A DNA stretch of 64,000 bases, taken from the NCBI RefSeq assembly GCF_900129375.1, contig NZ_FQVN01000005.1, forward strand, positions 1 through 64,000, read 5' to 3'. This DNA comes from Streptoalloteichus hindustanus (lineage in GTDB: Bacteria > Actinomycetota > Actinomycetes > Mycobacteriales > Pseudonocardiaceae). The notes beneath the pieces were generated by a model that worked only from the letters and a program-made list of their open reading frames with translations, had not been told where the DNA came from and made no database searches. Below, one piece after another: positions 50,798 through 57,820 of the stretch; position 1 is the stretch's first letter; the number at the start of each line of letters is the position of its first letter. The position numbers were made by a program, and so were the translations under genes.

Positions 50798-50813
50798 TCG
50801 TACGGCCGTACGA
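50798..50813. promoter_or_regulatory. 16-bp perfect palindrome, probable operator
   Basis: TCGTACGGCCGTACGA is fully self-complementary and lies 90 bp upstream of the PNPOx gene in an AT-richer patch (TTTGGCATTC follows). The GTACG-CGTAC arms resemble TetR-type operators, but no regulator gene is adjacent. Confidence 0.6.
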
Positions 50814-50902
50814 ACTTTGGCATTCGGCGGGCCTCACGGCCTTCTTCTCCGCGTACCGTCGTGCCTGTTTTGTCCGGACGCCGAGAAACGACGGGAAGCG
50901 TG

Positions 50903-51370
50903 ATGGAGTCCGAGGACTGGCGCGGCAAGGTCGGCCCGTTGGACGACAGGGAACTCGCGGAGTTCCTGACCGAACCGCACATCGCCAGGGTGGCCTGTCT
51001 CGACGACGACGGCTGGCCCTACGTGGTCCCCTGTTGGCACGAGTGGGACGGCAACGCCTTCTGGGTCGTGCCACGAGCAGGATCGGCGTGGGCGTCCTAC
51101 CTCGCGGTCGAGCCGAGGTGCGCCATCACCGTCGACGAGGAGGGGCGGCAGCGCAAGGTGGTGGCCCGGTGCCTGGCGGCCCTGGTCGAGGAGCCGAACG
51201 TCGGCGGGCGGTGGGTGTCCATCGCGAGGCGGATGAGCACGCGGTACCTGGGCGAGCACGGGGTGAGCTACCTCTGGCCGACCCTGGAGCGGCCCCGGTG
51301 GCTGTTCCGGTTGGACCCGGTCTCCCTGCGCACGTGGCAGGGACAGGACTGGGCGCAGCGCTACCGGTGA
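50903..51370 (+). CDS. pyridoxamine 5'-phosphate oxidase-like protein
   Basis: A 155-residue split-barrel protein: LDDRELAEFLTEPHIARVACLDDDGWPYVVPCWHEWDGNAFWVVPR and CAITVDEEGRQRKVVARCLAALVEEP, with a C-terminal WQGQDWAQRY tail. Relatives bind FMN, F420 or heme. ATG 50903 with GGGAAG upstream. Confidence 0.83.
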   Translation: MESEDWRGKVGPLDDRELAEFLTEPHIARVACLDDDGWPYVVPCWHEWDGNAFWVVPRAGSAWASYLAVEPRCAITVDEEGRQRKVVARCLAALVEEPNVGGRWVSIARRMSTRYLGEHGVSYLWPTLERPRWLFRLDPVSLRTWQGQDWAQRYR

Positions 51371-51501
51371 CGGAACGCGCCGACCGCCGAATGTCCGAGA
51401 ACGGTTGGGACACAAGGCGGTTGGCGGCCCACCGCGGCGGGTGCCACGGTGGGCGCGAGGTCGAACGGGACTGTGGCTCGCCCTGGGGAGGAACCACCGC
51501 C

Positions 51502-52677
51502 GTGTTCCAGGCCACCAGAAGAACGCGCCGGCTCGCCGCCGTGGTCGGCGCGGTCCTGGCCGTCACCGCGACCGGTGTGCCCGCCACGGGGGCGGAGCCC
51601 CGTCAGGAGAGCAAACCACCTGAGTGCGAAGAGGGATGGTGCCCGGTCTCCCTGCCGCGGGACCCCGCTCCCGAGGACATCACCGGCCTGGCCGCCGTCG
51701 CGGACGAGGAGGTCTGGGCGGTGGGCCGCTCCGCGGCCGGCGCGCTCACCCTCCGCTGGGACGGACGCGCGTGGCAGAACGTCCCGACGCCCTCGGTGGA
51801 GGACGTGAAACTGCGGGCTGTCGCCGGGTCGGCGAGGAACGACGTGTGGGCCGTCGGCGAGCAGAGAGATCCGACAACCCGGATCCGCACTCTCACGCAG
51901 CACTGGGACGGTCGGGAGTGGACGGTCGTACCCAGCCCCAGCCCCGCTGACCAGAAGAACTCGCTGTCGGCGGTGGCCGTCGCCGGCCCCGACGACGTGT
52001 GGGCGGTCGGTGAGACCGAGAGCACGGGCGACGGCAGATGGCCGGAGAACCGTCCTCTTCTCCAGCGGTGGAACGGCCGGCACTGGACCGTGGTGCCGAC
52101 TCCGCTGTCCGAGGTCAGGGCGAGCTTCCACACCGTCGTCGTCCGCTCGCCCGACGACGTCTGGATCGGGGCGCTCGTCGGGAGCCCGTTCGAGAAGCGG
52201 ATCGCGACCGCCCTGCGTTGGGACGGCCGGTCGTGGCACCGGTGCGACGTGCCCGACAAGGACGGCGTCGACAGGGTGGGGTTGGGAGCCGCCCCGGACG
52301 GGAGACCTCTTCTCGTCGGGGTGCACCGCTACAGCCGCAACAGCGCCCGAACCCGGGTGTGGCACTGGACCGGTTCGGAGTGGACGAAGGTGACCGTTAG
52401 CTACCTGGAGAACTACAACGGGGACTTCGGTGCGCCGGCGGCCGACGGATCAGGTCGGGTGTGGCTTGTCGGAGGGCCGGGTGGCGGCACGGGAGGGCTC
52501 TTCGAGTGGGATGGTCGACGGTGGACTGCGATCGAGCCGAAGACCGGTGGGCGTGGCAGGTTCGCCGCTGTGACGGCCTTGCCGGGTGGCCGGGTCTGGG
52601 TGGGCGGCAAGTTCGGGCGAACAGACCACAACGGACTCGTCTACGCCCGACGTGACGGCTCGCCGTCAGCACCCTGA
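51502..52677 (+). CDS. secreted beta-propeller-like protein
   Basis: A 391-residue protein. GTG 51502 has GGGAGG and opens with a Sec signal (MFQATRRTRRLAAVVGAVLAVTATGVPATGA). The mature part has about six repeats of about 50 residues with a D-[DE]VWAVG(E/R) strand and W(N/D)G(R)xWxxVPxPSP, e.g. DEEVWAVGRSAAGALTLRWDGRAWQNVPTP and DDVWAVGETES. This is typical of secreted actinobacterial propeller proteins of unknown role. The frame open upstream to 51034 is not coding. Confidence 0.82.
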   Translation: MFQATRRTRRLAAVVGAVLAVTATGVPATGAEPRQESKPPECEEGWCPVSLPRDPAPEDITGLAAVADEEVWAVGRSAAGALTLRWDGRAWQNVPTPSVEDVKLRAVAGSARNDVWAVGEQRDPTTRIRTLTQHWDGREWTVVPSPSPADQKNSLSAVAVAGPDDVWAVGETESTGDGRWPENRPLLQRWNGRHWTVVPTPLSEVRASFHTVVVRSPDDVWIGALVGSPFEKRIATALRWDGRSWHRCDVPDKDGVDRVGLGAAPDGRPLLVGVHRYSRNSARTRVWHWTGSEWTKVTVSYLENYNGDFGAPAADGSGRVWLVGGPGGGTGGLFEWDGRRWTAIEPKTGGRGRFAAVTALPGGRVWVGGKFGRTDHNGLVYARRDGSPSAP

Positions 52678-52732
52678 CGGCCGGGCTGGTGAGCATCCGG
52701 GACCGTTCGCGGGTCCCGGGGTGGGGGAGGAT

Positions 52733-52770
52733 CGGGAACGACCACGAATCCCCCAGCGTGGTCGTTCCCG
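52733..52770. terminator. bidirectional hairpin terminator, 14-bp perfect stem
   Basis: Arms CGGGAACGACCACG (52733-52746) and CGTGGTCGTTCCCG (52757-52770), 10-base loop, between the propeller gene and the convergent DUF4345 gene. Confidence 0.8.
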
Positions 52771-52793
52771 CCCTCACCGTCCACAGGGGACAC

Positions 52794-53225
52794 TCAGGGG
52801 CGGTCGCCCGTCGACAGCGCCGCCTTGGCCCGCGTGATGGCGGCCGACCGGGCCACCTGGTTCTGCCACAGGATGATCACCGGCGGGAAGACCAGCTCGG
52901 CGATGGTGAACGCGACGAGCAGCGCGTGCGGGGCGCCGACCGCCAGGAGTGAGACCAGGCGGGCGACGCCACCGAGGAAGAAGGCGGCGAACACGGCGCG
53001 CACCGCCGACGTGGCGTGCTCGACCCGGGGGACGGCCCACAGGACGACGACCCCCAGGGACAGCCAGAGCGAGGCGAAGAACCGGTAGTGGTTGTCGACG
53101 TTCACGCTGGCCTGGATCGGCTCGGGCAGCAGCGACGGGCCGACCACGATGTCGGCGGCGCCGCTGCCGACCGCGAACAGACCGAACAGCGCCAGGAACA
53201 CCTGGAGCGCTCGACGAGATGACAT
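52794..53225 (-). CDS. DUF4345-like membrane protein
   Basis: A 143-residue protein with four helices (ALQVFLALFGLFAVGSGAADIVVGP, FFASLWLSLGVVVLWAVP, VRAVFAAFFLGGVARLVSLLAVG, LLVAFTIAELVFPPVIILW) and the conserved VDNHYRFFASLW block. It is the most downstream of three minus-strand genes behind the TetR gene (90-bp gap before it). ATG 53225 has GGGAGG upstream. Confidence 0.8.
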   Translation of the reverse strand: MSSRRALQVFLALFGLFAVGSGAADIVVGPSLLPEPIQASVNVDNHYRFFASLWLSLGVVVLWAVPRVEHATSAVRAVFAAFFLGGVARLVSLLAVGAPHALLVAFTIAELVFPPVIILWQNQVARSAAITRAKAALSTGDRP

Positions 53226-53314
53226 GATCACGACCTCCCTGCGGGGAGCGTAGCTCTCCTGACCGGCCCGGACCTGGGTTCGGTGACGGGGAACGCGTTG
53301 TGGGTCAACCGGAG

Positions 53315-53704
53315 TCACTCCGGCCGGGTGCGGGGTTGGCGCGCGGCGACCAGGGCGAGCACCCCGATGACGAGCAGCGCCCATGCTCCGGTCGCCGGGA
53401 ACGAGACCAGGCACAGCGGCACGCCCATCGCCAGGAGCAGCCAGCCGACCCGGGCGGGGAGCCGGCCGGTGGTCCGCACCACGTGCTGGGTGAGCAGGGC
53501 GATGGCGAACAGCGCGAGACCGCCCACCAGGAACCAGACGGTGGCCTTGCGGGCGAAGTAGTCGCCCGCCGGCTCCACCACGGTGCCGACGAACCCCTCC
53601 CGGAGGATGTCGGCCCAGGAGTTGGGTTCGACCAGGGCCACGGCGGCGTGGCCCACCGCGGTCACGACGAGCAGCCGGGGCACCCACCGGGCCAGGGGAT
53701 TCAC
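53315..53704 (-). CDS. DUF6463-like membrane protein
   Basis: A 129-residue protein with four membrane helices (LLVVTAVGHAAVALV, TVWFLVGGLALFAIALL, VGWLLLAMGVPLCLV, WALLVIGVLALVAA), opening WVPRLLVVTAVGHAAVALVEP. GTG 53704 overlaps the TetR stop as GTGA, so it is translationally coupled to that regulator. Confidence 0.75.
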   Translation of the reverse strand: MNPLARWVPRLLVVTAVGHAAVALVEPNSWADILREGFVGTVVEPAGDYFARKATVWFLVGGLALFAIALLTQHVVRTTGRLPARVGWLLLAMGVPLCLVSFPATGAWALLVIGVLALVAARQPRTRPE

Positions 53705-54258
53705 GGGTTACTCCTCGGTTCGTCCGGCAACAGCCGCATGGCGAGGGCGTAGACGGGACGCATCTCCTCGGGGGAGACCGGTGGCAGCACCTGGTGGGCG
53801 CCCACGAGCACCAGGTACAGCAGGCGGGCGATCGGCGTGACCTCCTCCGCCGGCACCCCCGACCCGGCGGCCAGCGACCGCAGGTACTCGGTGCGCAGGT
53901 GGTCGACGCGTTCCTGGGTCGCCCTGGCCTCCTCGTCCTGCAGCGCCCACGCCCGGACGGCGACCTCCAGGTCGGTCGGGTGGTGCTCGTCGGTCAGGAC
54001 CAGGTCGAGCAGCCGGCCGAACCGCGCCCTCGGCGAGCCGCCGGCCCGCTCCACCAGGTCGATGTAGCCGGTGGTGCACCGGGCCTCGAAGTACTCCAGC
54101 AGGGCGGACCGGAACACTCCGATGTTCTTGAAGTGGTGGTAGAAGGACCCCTTGGTCAGCCCGAGCCGTCCCGCCAGGCGCTCGATGGTCAGCGCCGGAG
54201 CGCCCTCCTCGGCGAGCGTCGCGAGACCCGCCTCCAACCAGTCCGGCCTGCCCGCCAT
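53701..54258 (-). CDS. TetR-family regulator
   Basis: A 185-residue protein. HTH at about 22-45 (ALTIERLAGRLGLTKGSFYHHFKNIGVF), with TKGSFYHHF recognition helix. It overlaps the DUF6463 gene by GTGA. A perfect palindrome 34 bp upstream of the start is its likely operator, making the three-gene operon self-regulated. ATG 54258 has GGAGGGAG. Confidence 0.9.
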   Translation of the reverse strand: MAGRPDWLEAGLATLAEEGAPALTIERLAGRLGLTKGSFYHHFKNIGVFRSALLEYFEARCTTGYIDLVERAGGSPRARFGRLLDLVLTDEHHPTDLEVAVRAWALQDEEARATQERVDHLRTEYLRSLAAGSGVPAEEVTPIARLLYLVLVGAHQVLPPVSPEEMRPVYALAMRLLPDEPRSNP

Positions 54259-54291
54259 GCGTCTCCCTCCGCCGTTCGGATCAACGCTCCA

Positions 54292-54308
54292 TACCGTACA
54301 GTACGGTA
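54292..54308. promoter_or_regulatory. TetR operator, perfect 17-bp palindrome
   Basis: TACCGTACAGTACGGTA has exact 8-bp arms around a central A. It lies 34 bp before the TetR start and in the expected promoter zone of that operon. Confidence 0.75.
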
Positions 54309-54365
54309 CGGCCCCATCCGGCGAGTCCCTGATCACGTCCACGCCCGGGCTGGTCGGGGCTCCCT

Positions 54366-55592
54366 TCAGTCCCGTTCGTGGCCCAGGAAGGCGCGATCGA
54401 GACCACCATCCTCCGTGGAGTGTCCGATGTGGACATCCGAGGTACGGCCGAGTCGCCACAGTGAGGTCACCTCGGCGGCGCGGGCGAAGTGCAGCGGGTC
54501 GGCGGGGTCGGTGGCTCGGGAGTGCCGGGGGCGGACCTCGGTTCGGCCGAGGACGCGCAGCCCCGCGTCCGTGACGGAGCGGAGGAGGGCGGCCCTGGTC
54601 CGCAGACCCAGGTGTTCGGCGAGGTCGGACAGGATGAGCCATCCTTCGCCGCCGGGCACGAGATGGTCGGCGAGCCCGTGGAGGAAGCCGTCGAGCATGC
54701 CGCCTCCCGCGTCGTACACGCCCCGTTCCAGAGCGGAGGACGGCGCGACGGGAAGCCAGGGCGGGTTGCACACCACCAGTGCCGCGCGCCCAGGGGGAAA
54801 CAGGTTGGCCGACACCACGTCGACCCGGTCGGCGAGCCCCAGACGGGCGATGTTCTCCCGCGCACAAGCGACGGCGCGCGGGTTGAGGTCGGTGGCCACC
54901 ACCCGCTCGACACCGCGCCGCGCGAGGATCGCGGCCAGCACCCCGGTGCCCGTGCCCACGTCGAACGCGGTGAGCCGTTCTAGCCCGGACCCGTAGTGAT
55001 CAGTCCGAAGTGGAGGGACCTGGGGGAGCGGAGCCGTCGCCACGAGGTCGGCGTACTCGCTGCGCACGGGGGAGAAGACCCCGTAGTGCGGGTGGATGCG
55101 CCCGCCCAGAGCGGGAACCTCGACGCCCCTGCGCCGCCACTCGTGGGCGCCGATCACCCCGAGCAGCTCGCGCAGCGAGGTCACCGAGGGACCGTCGGCC
55201 GGGCCGTACGCCTCCAGGCACGCCTGCCGCACGTCGGGCGCTCTGCGCAACGGCACGCTGTGGTCGTGGTCCAGCGGCACCAGCACCATGCCCAGCACGC
55301 GGGCGCGGTGCCGACGGGCCTGGCGGAGGCGGTGGAACGTCTCCTCGGGGGTGGCGCCGGGGCGGGGCGGCCGGCGGTCCACCCGACGCGCCAGGGCGCG
55401 GAGGAGTTGGCGCGCGTTGGAGAAGTCGCCCCGCCACAACAGGGCTGTTCCCGCGCGGGCGAGGCGGTGGGCGGCGTCGGCCCGCATGCGGTCGTCGGCG
55501 GCGACGACCCGACGGGGCGGGGGAAGGCTGTTCTCGGAGCGCCAGCGGGCGGAACGCGTCGCGCCGGCCTCGAACCAGCTGATCTCGGGCAC
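54366..55592 (-). CDS. class I SAM-dependent methyltransferase, NPPW type
   Basis: A 408-residue protein. A long N-terminal region (about 1-200) precedes a Rossmann MTase with AFDVGTGTGVLAAILARRG (motif I), VVATDLNPRAVACARENIARLGLADRVDVVSANLFP (motif II and III) and catalytic VVCNPPWLP. NPPW marks N-methyl or rRNA/tRNA/protein-glutamine MTases such as PrmC and RsmC relatives. The target cannot be named. GTG 55592 with GAGGAG. Confidence 0.82.
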   Translation of the reverse strand: MPEISWFEAGATRSARWRSENSLPPPRRVVAADDRMRADAAHRLARAGTALLWRGDFSNARQLLRALARRVDRRPPRPGATPEETFHRLRQARRHRARVLGMVLVPLDHDHSVPLRRAPDVRQACLEAYGPADGPSVTSLRELLGVIGAHEWRRRGVEVPALGGRIHPHYGVFSPVRSEYADLVATAPLPQVPPLRTDHYGSGLERLTAFDVGTGTGVLAAILARRGVERVVATDLNPRAVACARENIARLGLADRVDVVSANLFPPGRAALVVCNPPWLPVAPSSALERGVYDAGGGMLDGFLHGLADHLVPGGEGWLILSDLAEHLGLRTRAALLRSVTDAGLRVLGRTEVRPRHSRATDPADPLHFARAAEVTSLWRLGRTSDVHIGHSTEDGGLDRAFLGHERD

Positions 55593-55900
55593 ACGGGCTC
55601 CTCGTGATCACACGTCGACAGGGCAACGAAGATCACTTCGACCGCGAGGAGCGAGGCGCCCGAACGGGCGTGAACGTCAGGGGGTGACCGGCTCCCGCGT
55701 CGAAGCGCGTGCCACGAGGTCGCCGAGGACCATGCCGAGTGTCATCGCGCCCACCCCTCCCGTGCGGAACCGTCGTCGGACTCTCGCACAGCCGCGGCGA
55801 GGCGGGCAAACGAGTCTCCCGAACACCACTCCGCGCGCCGCTGGTCGTGACGCACGCCTCCCCGGCACAACGACGACCGGGACGCGGCCGTCCCAGGGTC

Positions 55901-56779
55901 GTGAGTTCGCTCCGCTTCGCAGCGCTCCAGCTGCTGCGCTTCGCCTGGGTGCAGGCCCGGTGCTGCGCGTTCGCCGTGACGCTGTTCGCCGGCCTCGCGG
56001 TGTCCACAGTGGTCGATCTGCCGATCGCGCGGTACGACGCGCTGCTGGCGTACGGGCTGCTGGCCACCCTGACCTTCCGGCTCCTGGGCCTGGAGACCAC
56101 CAGGGAGGTCCTGCTGGTCGCGGTGTTCCACCTGATCGGTCTGGTCTTCGAGCTCGTCAAGGTGCGCCTGGGCTCGTGGGTCTACCCGGAGGACGCGCTG
56201 ACCAAGATCGGGGGAGTGCCGCTGTACAGCGGGTTCCTCTACGCCGCCGTGGGGAGTTACGTCTGCCGGGCGTGGCGGCTGCACGAGCTCCGGGTGTTCG
56301 GCTACCGCCCGCTCGCGACCGCGCTCGTGGCCGCCGCGATCTACGTCAACTTCGTCACCCACCACTGGCTGCCCGACCTGCGGTGGCCGCTCGCCGTGGC
56401 GTTGGCGGCCGTGATCTGGCGCTCCCACGTGCACTTCACGGTCGGCCGGCACCGCTACCGGATGCCGCTCACGATGTCGTTCGTGCTCATCGGTTTCTTC
56501 CTGTGGGTGGCGGAGAACGTGGCCACCTTCTTCGGCGCGTGGCGGTACCCGCACCAGATGGAGGTGTGGCGGCTGGTGCACCCGTCGAAGTTCGGCGCGT
56601 GGGCGCTGCTCGTCAGCGTCGCGTTCGTGGTGGTCGCGAGCTGGCAGGCCCGGCGGGGCCGGCTGCGGCCGGAGCCGGGCGAGGTCCCCGCCCTGGTGTG
56701 GTGGCCGGGCGGCGGGTCGGGGGCGGACCGCGTCGCGGCGCCCCGCTCAGGGCAGCAGGTGGGCGGTGTAACCCGCTGA
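55901..56779 (+). CDS. DUF817 integral membrane protein
   Basis: About 292 residues with at least six membrane helices. Family blocks include ETTREVLLVAVFHLIGLVFELVKVRLGSWVYPEDALTKIGGVPLYSGFLYAAVGSYVCRAWRL and RYPHQMEVWRLVHPSKFGAWALLVSVAFVVV. Function unknown. GTG 55901 is chosen; the open frame further upstream lacks membrane or family character. Its last 33 bp overlap the convergent HMA gene. Confidence 0.83.
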   Translation: MSSLRFAALQLLRFAWVQARCCAFAVTLFAGLAVSTVVDLPIARYDALLAYGLLATLTFRLLGLETTREVLLVAVFHLIGLVFELVKVRLGSWVYPEDALTKIGGVPLYSGFLYAAVGSYVCRAWRLHELRVFGYRPLATALVAAAIYVNFVTHHWLPDLRWPLAVALAAVIWRSHVHFTVGRHRYRMPLTMSFVLIGFFLWVAENVATFFGAWRYPHQMEVWRLVHPSKFGAWALLVSVAFVVVASWQARRGRLRPEPGEVPALVWWPGGGSGADRVAAPRSGQQVGGVTR

Positions 56780-56965
56780 GGCGATCGCGGCGATCACCTG
56801 CTCGGGTGTGGTGCGGGTGGTGTCCAGCAGCAGGGTGGTGCGGCCCCGGCGCGCCGAGGTGCGCGGGTCGGTCACGCCGGGCAGGTCCTCCAGCACGTCG
56901 TCGATGAGCAACGCGCAACTGCCGCACCGCATGTCGGTGATCATGAACGTGTGGGTGCTGGGCAC
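56747..56965 (-). CDS. small heavy-metal-associated (HMA) domain protein
   Basis: A 72-residue HMA domain: FMITDMRCGSCALLIDDVLEDLPGVTDP with the metal-binding MxCxxC (MRCGSC) near residue 12, then the RTTLLLDTTRTTPEQVIAAIASAGYTAHLLP strand-helix-strand. It should shuttle Cu+ or a similar soft metal. No CopA-type ATPase is adjacent. GTG 56965 with GGGAG five bases upstream. It overlaps the DUF817 gene by 33 bp. Confidence 0.85.
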   Translation of the reverse strand: MPSTHTFMITDMRCGSCALLIDDVLEDLPGVTDPRTSARRGRTTLLLDTTRTTPEQVIAAIASAGYTAHLLP

Positions 56966-57184
56966 GGTTCTCCCGTCCGCCGCTCGGTGTGCTGGCCTCG
57001 GTCCGCCGGCGCGGCCGCGCCGTTGCCCCGTGGGGCAGACCCGCTGCCCGTACGGGCACCGGATCGCCCCGGCGGACCCCGGCCCCGCCGTCCGTCTCCG
57101 ATCATGACGGAGTCCTCCTCCCGCCGGGGCGGTCGAGGGGGACAACAGGACGTGTCGCGTGGTCTCGACATGGGGAGAGCAGCG

Positions 57185-57637
57185 GTGGGAGACGTGGCGG
57201 AGCTCCGAGTGGCGCCAGGGGCGCCAGCGACGCCGGCGTCGCCGGCGACGGTCACGGCCCGCGTCGCGCTGGCGCAGGCCGTCGCGCAGGTCGACGCGCT
57301 CAAGCGGGACGTCGACGCCGGTCGGCTCTCGTTGGACCCCACGGCCGGCGAGCAGCTCAGGACCGCGTTGCGGGAGCAGGTCGACATCGCCGACGCCTGG
57401 CTGGCGCGGGCGCGCGGCATGGGGCGGCGGATTCCCCTGGGCGACAACCCGGTCGGCGCGGCCATGGCCGAGAAGTTCGAACGCCGCGCCGAGGGGCGGG
57501 ACGACTCGTGCGTCGCGGTGCTGGAGCAGTACCGCGCCGTCCTGGAGGACGCGCACGACGCCGTGGCCGACGCGATGCGGCACTACCGCGAGACCGAGGA
57601 CGGGCACGTCCGGACCTTCTCCAGGCTCGAAGGGTGA
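57185..57637 (+). CDS. ESX-associated helical protein (WXG100-like region)
   Basis: A 150-residue protein, mostly helical (VTARVALAQAVAQVDALKRDVDAGRLSLDPTAGEQLRTALREQVD...), resembling the helical hairpins that precede PPE-type genes in ESX loci. I start at GTG 57185 (GGGGAG upstream, good codon bias); the open frame runs back to ATG 57104 with rare codons. First gene of the ESX block; role not recognised. Confidence 0.55.
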   Translation: MGDVAELRVAPGAPATPASPATVTARVALAQAVAQVDALKRDVDAGRLSLDPTAGEQLRTALREQVDIADAWLARARGMGRRIPLGDNPVGAAMAEKFERRAEGRDDSCVAVLEQYRAVLEDAHDAVADAMRHYRETEDGHVRTFSRLEG

Positions 57638-57693
57638 GGCGCCCCCGGTGCCTGTCGGCGACGGCCGAGCGGAGCACCGGGCGGCGGCAGGAC

Positions 57694-57755
57694 CGGGTCA
57701 ACTGGGCTGGGTCAACTGGGCTGGGTCAACTGGACTGGGTCGGACAGGCTGGGGC
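57694..57755 (+). repeat. 14-bp tandem repeat
   Basis: Three to four units of CAACTGGGCTGGGT and variants lie in the gap between the first two ESX-block genes. The core CAACTGGGCTGG is shared with the array at 1838-1935. Confidence 0.8.
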
Positions 57756-57820
57756 GACAGGGTTCGGGCCGCGGGCGGCGCGGCGGCTGTCGCGGGACGT
57801 CGCAGGACTGAGGGAATCGG

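Noticed and set aside
50454-50903. A 149-codon frame in the gap before the second PNPOx gene
   Set aside because: Mixed composition, rare codons and no recognisable domain; the minus-strand alternative is equally unconvincing.
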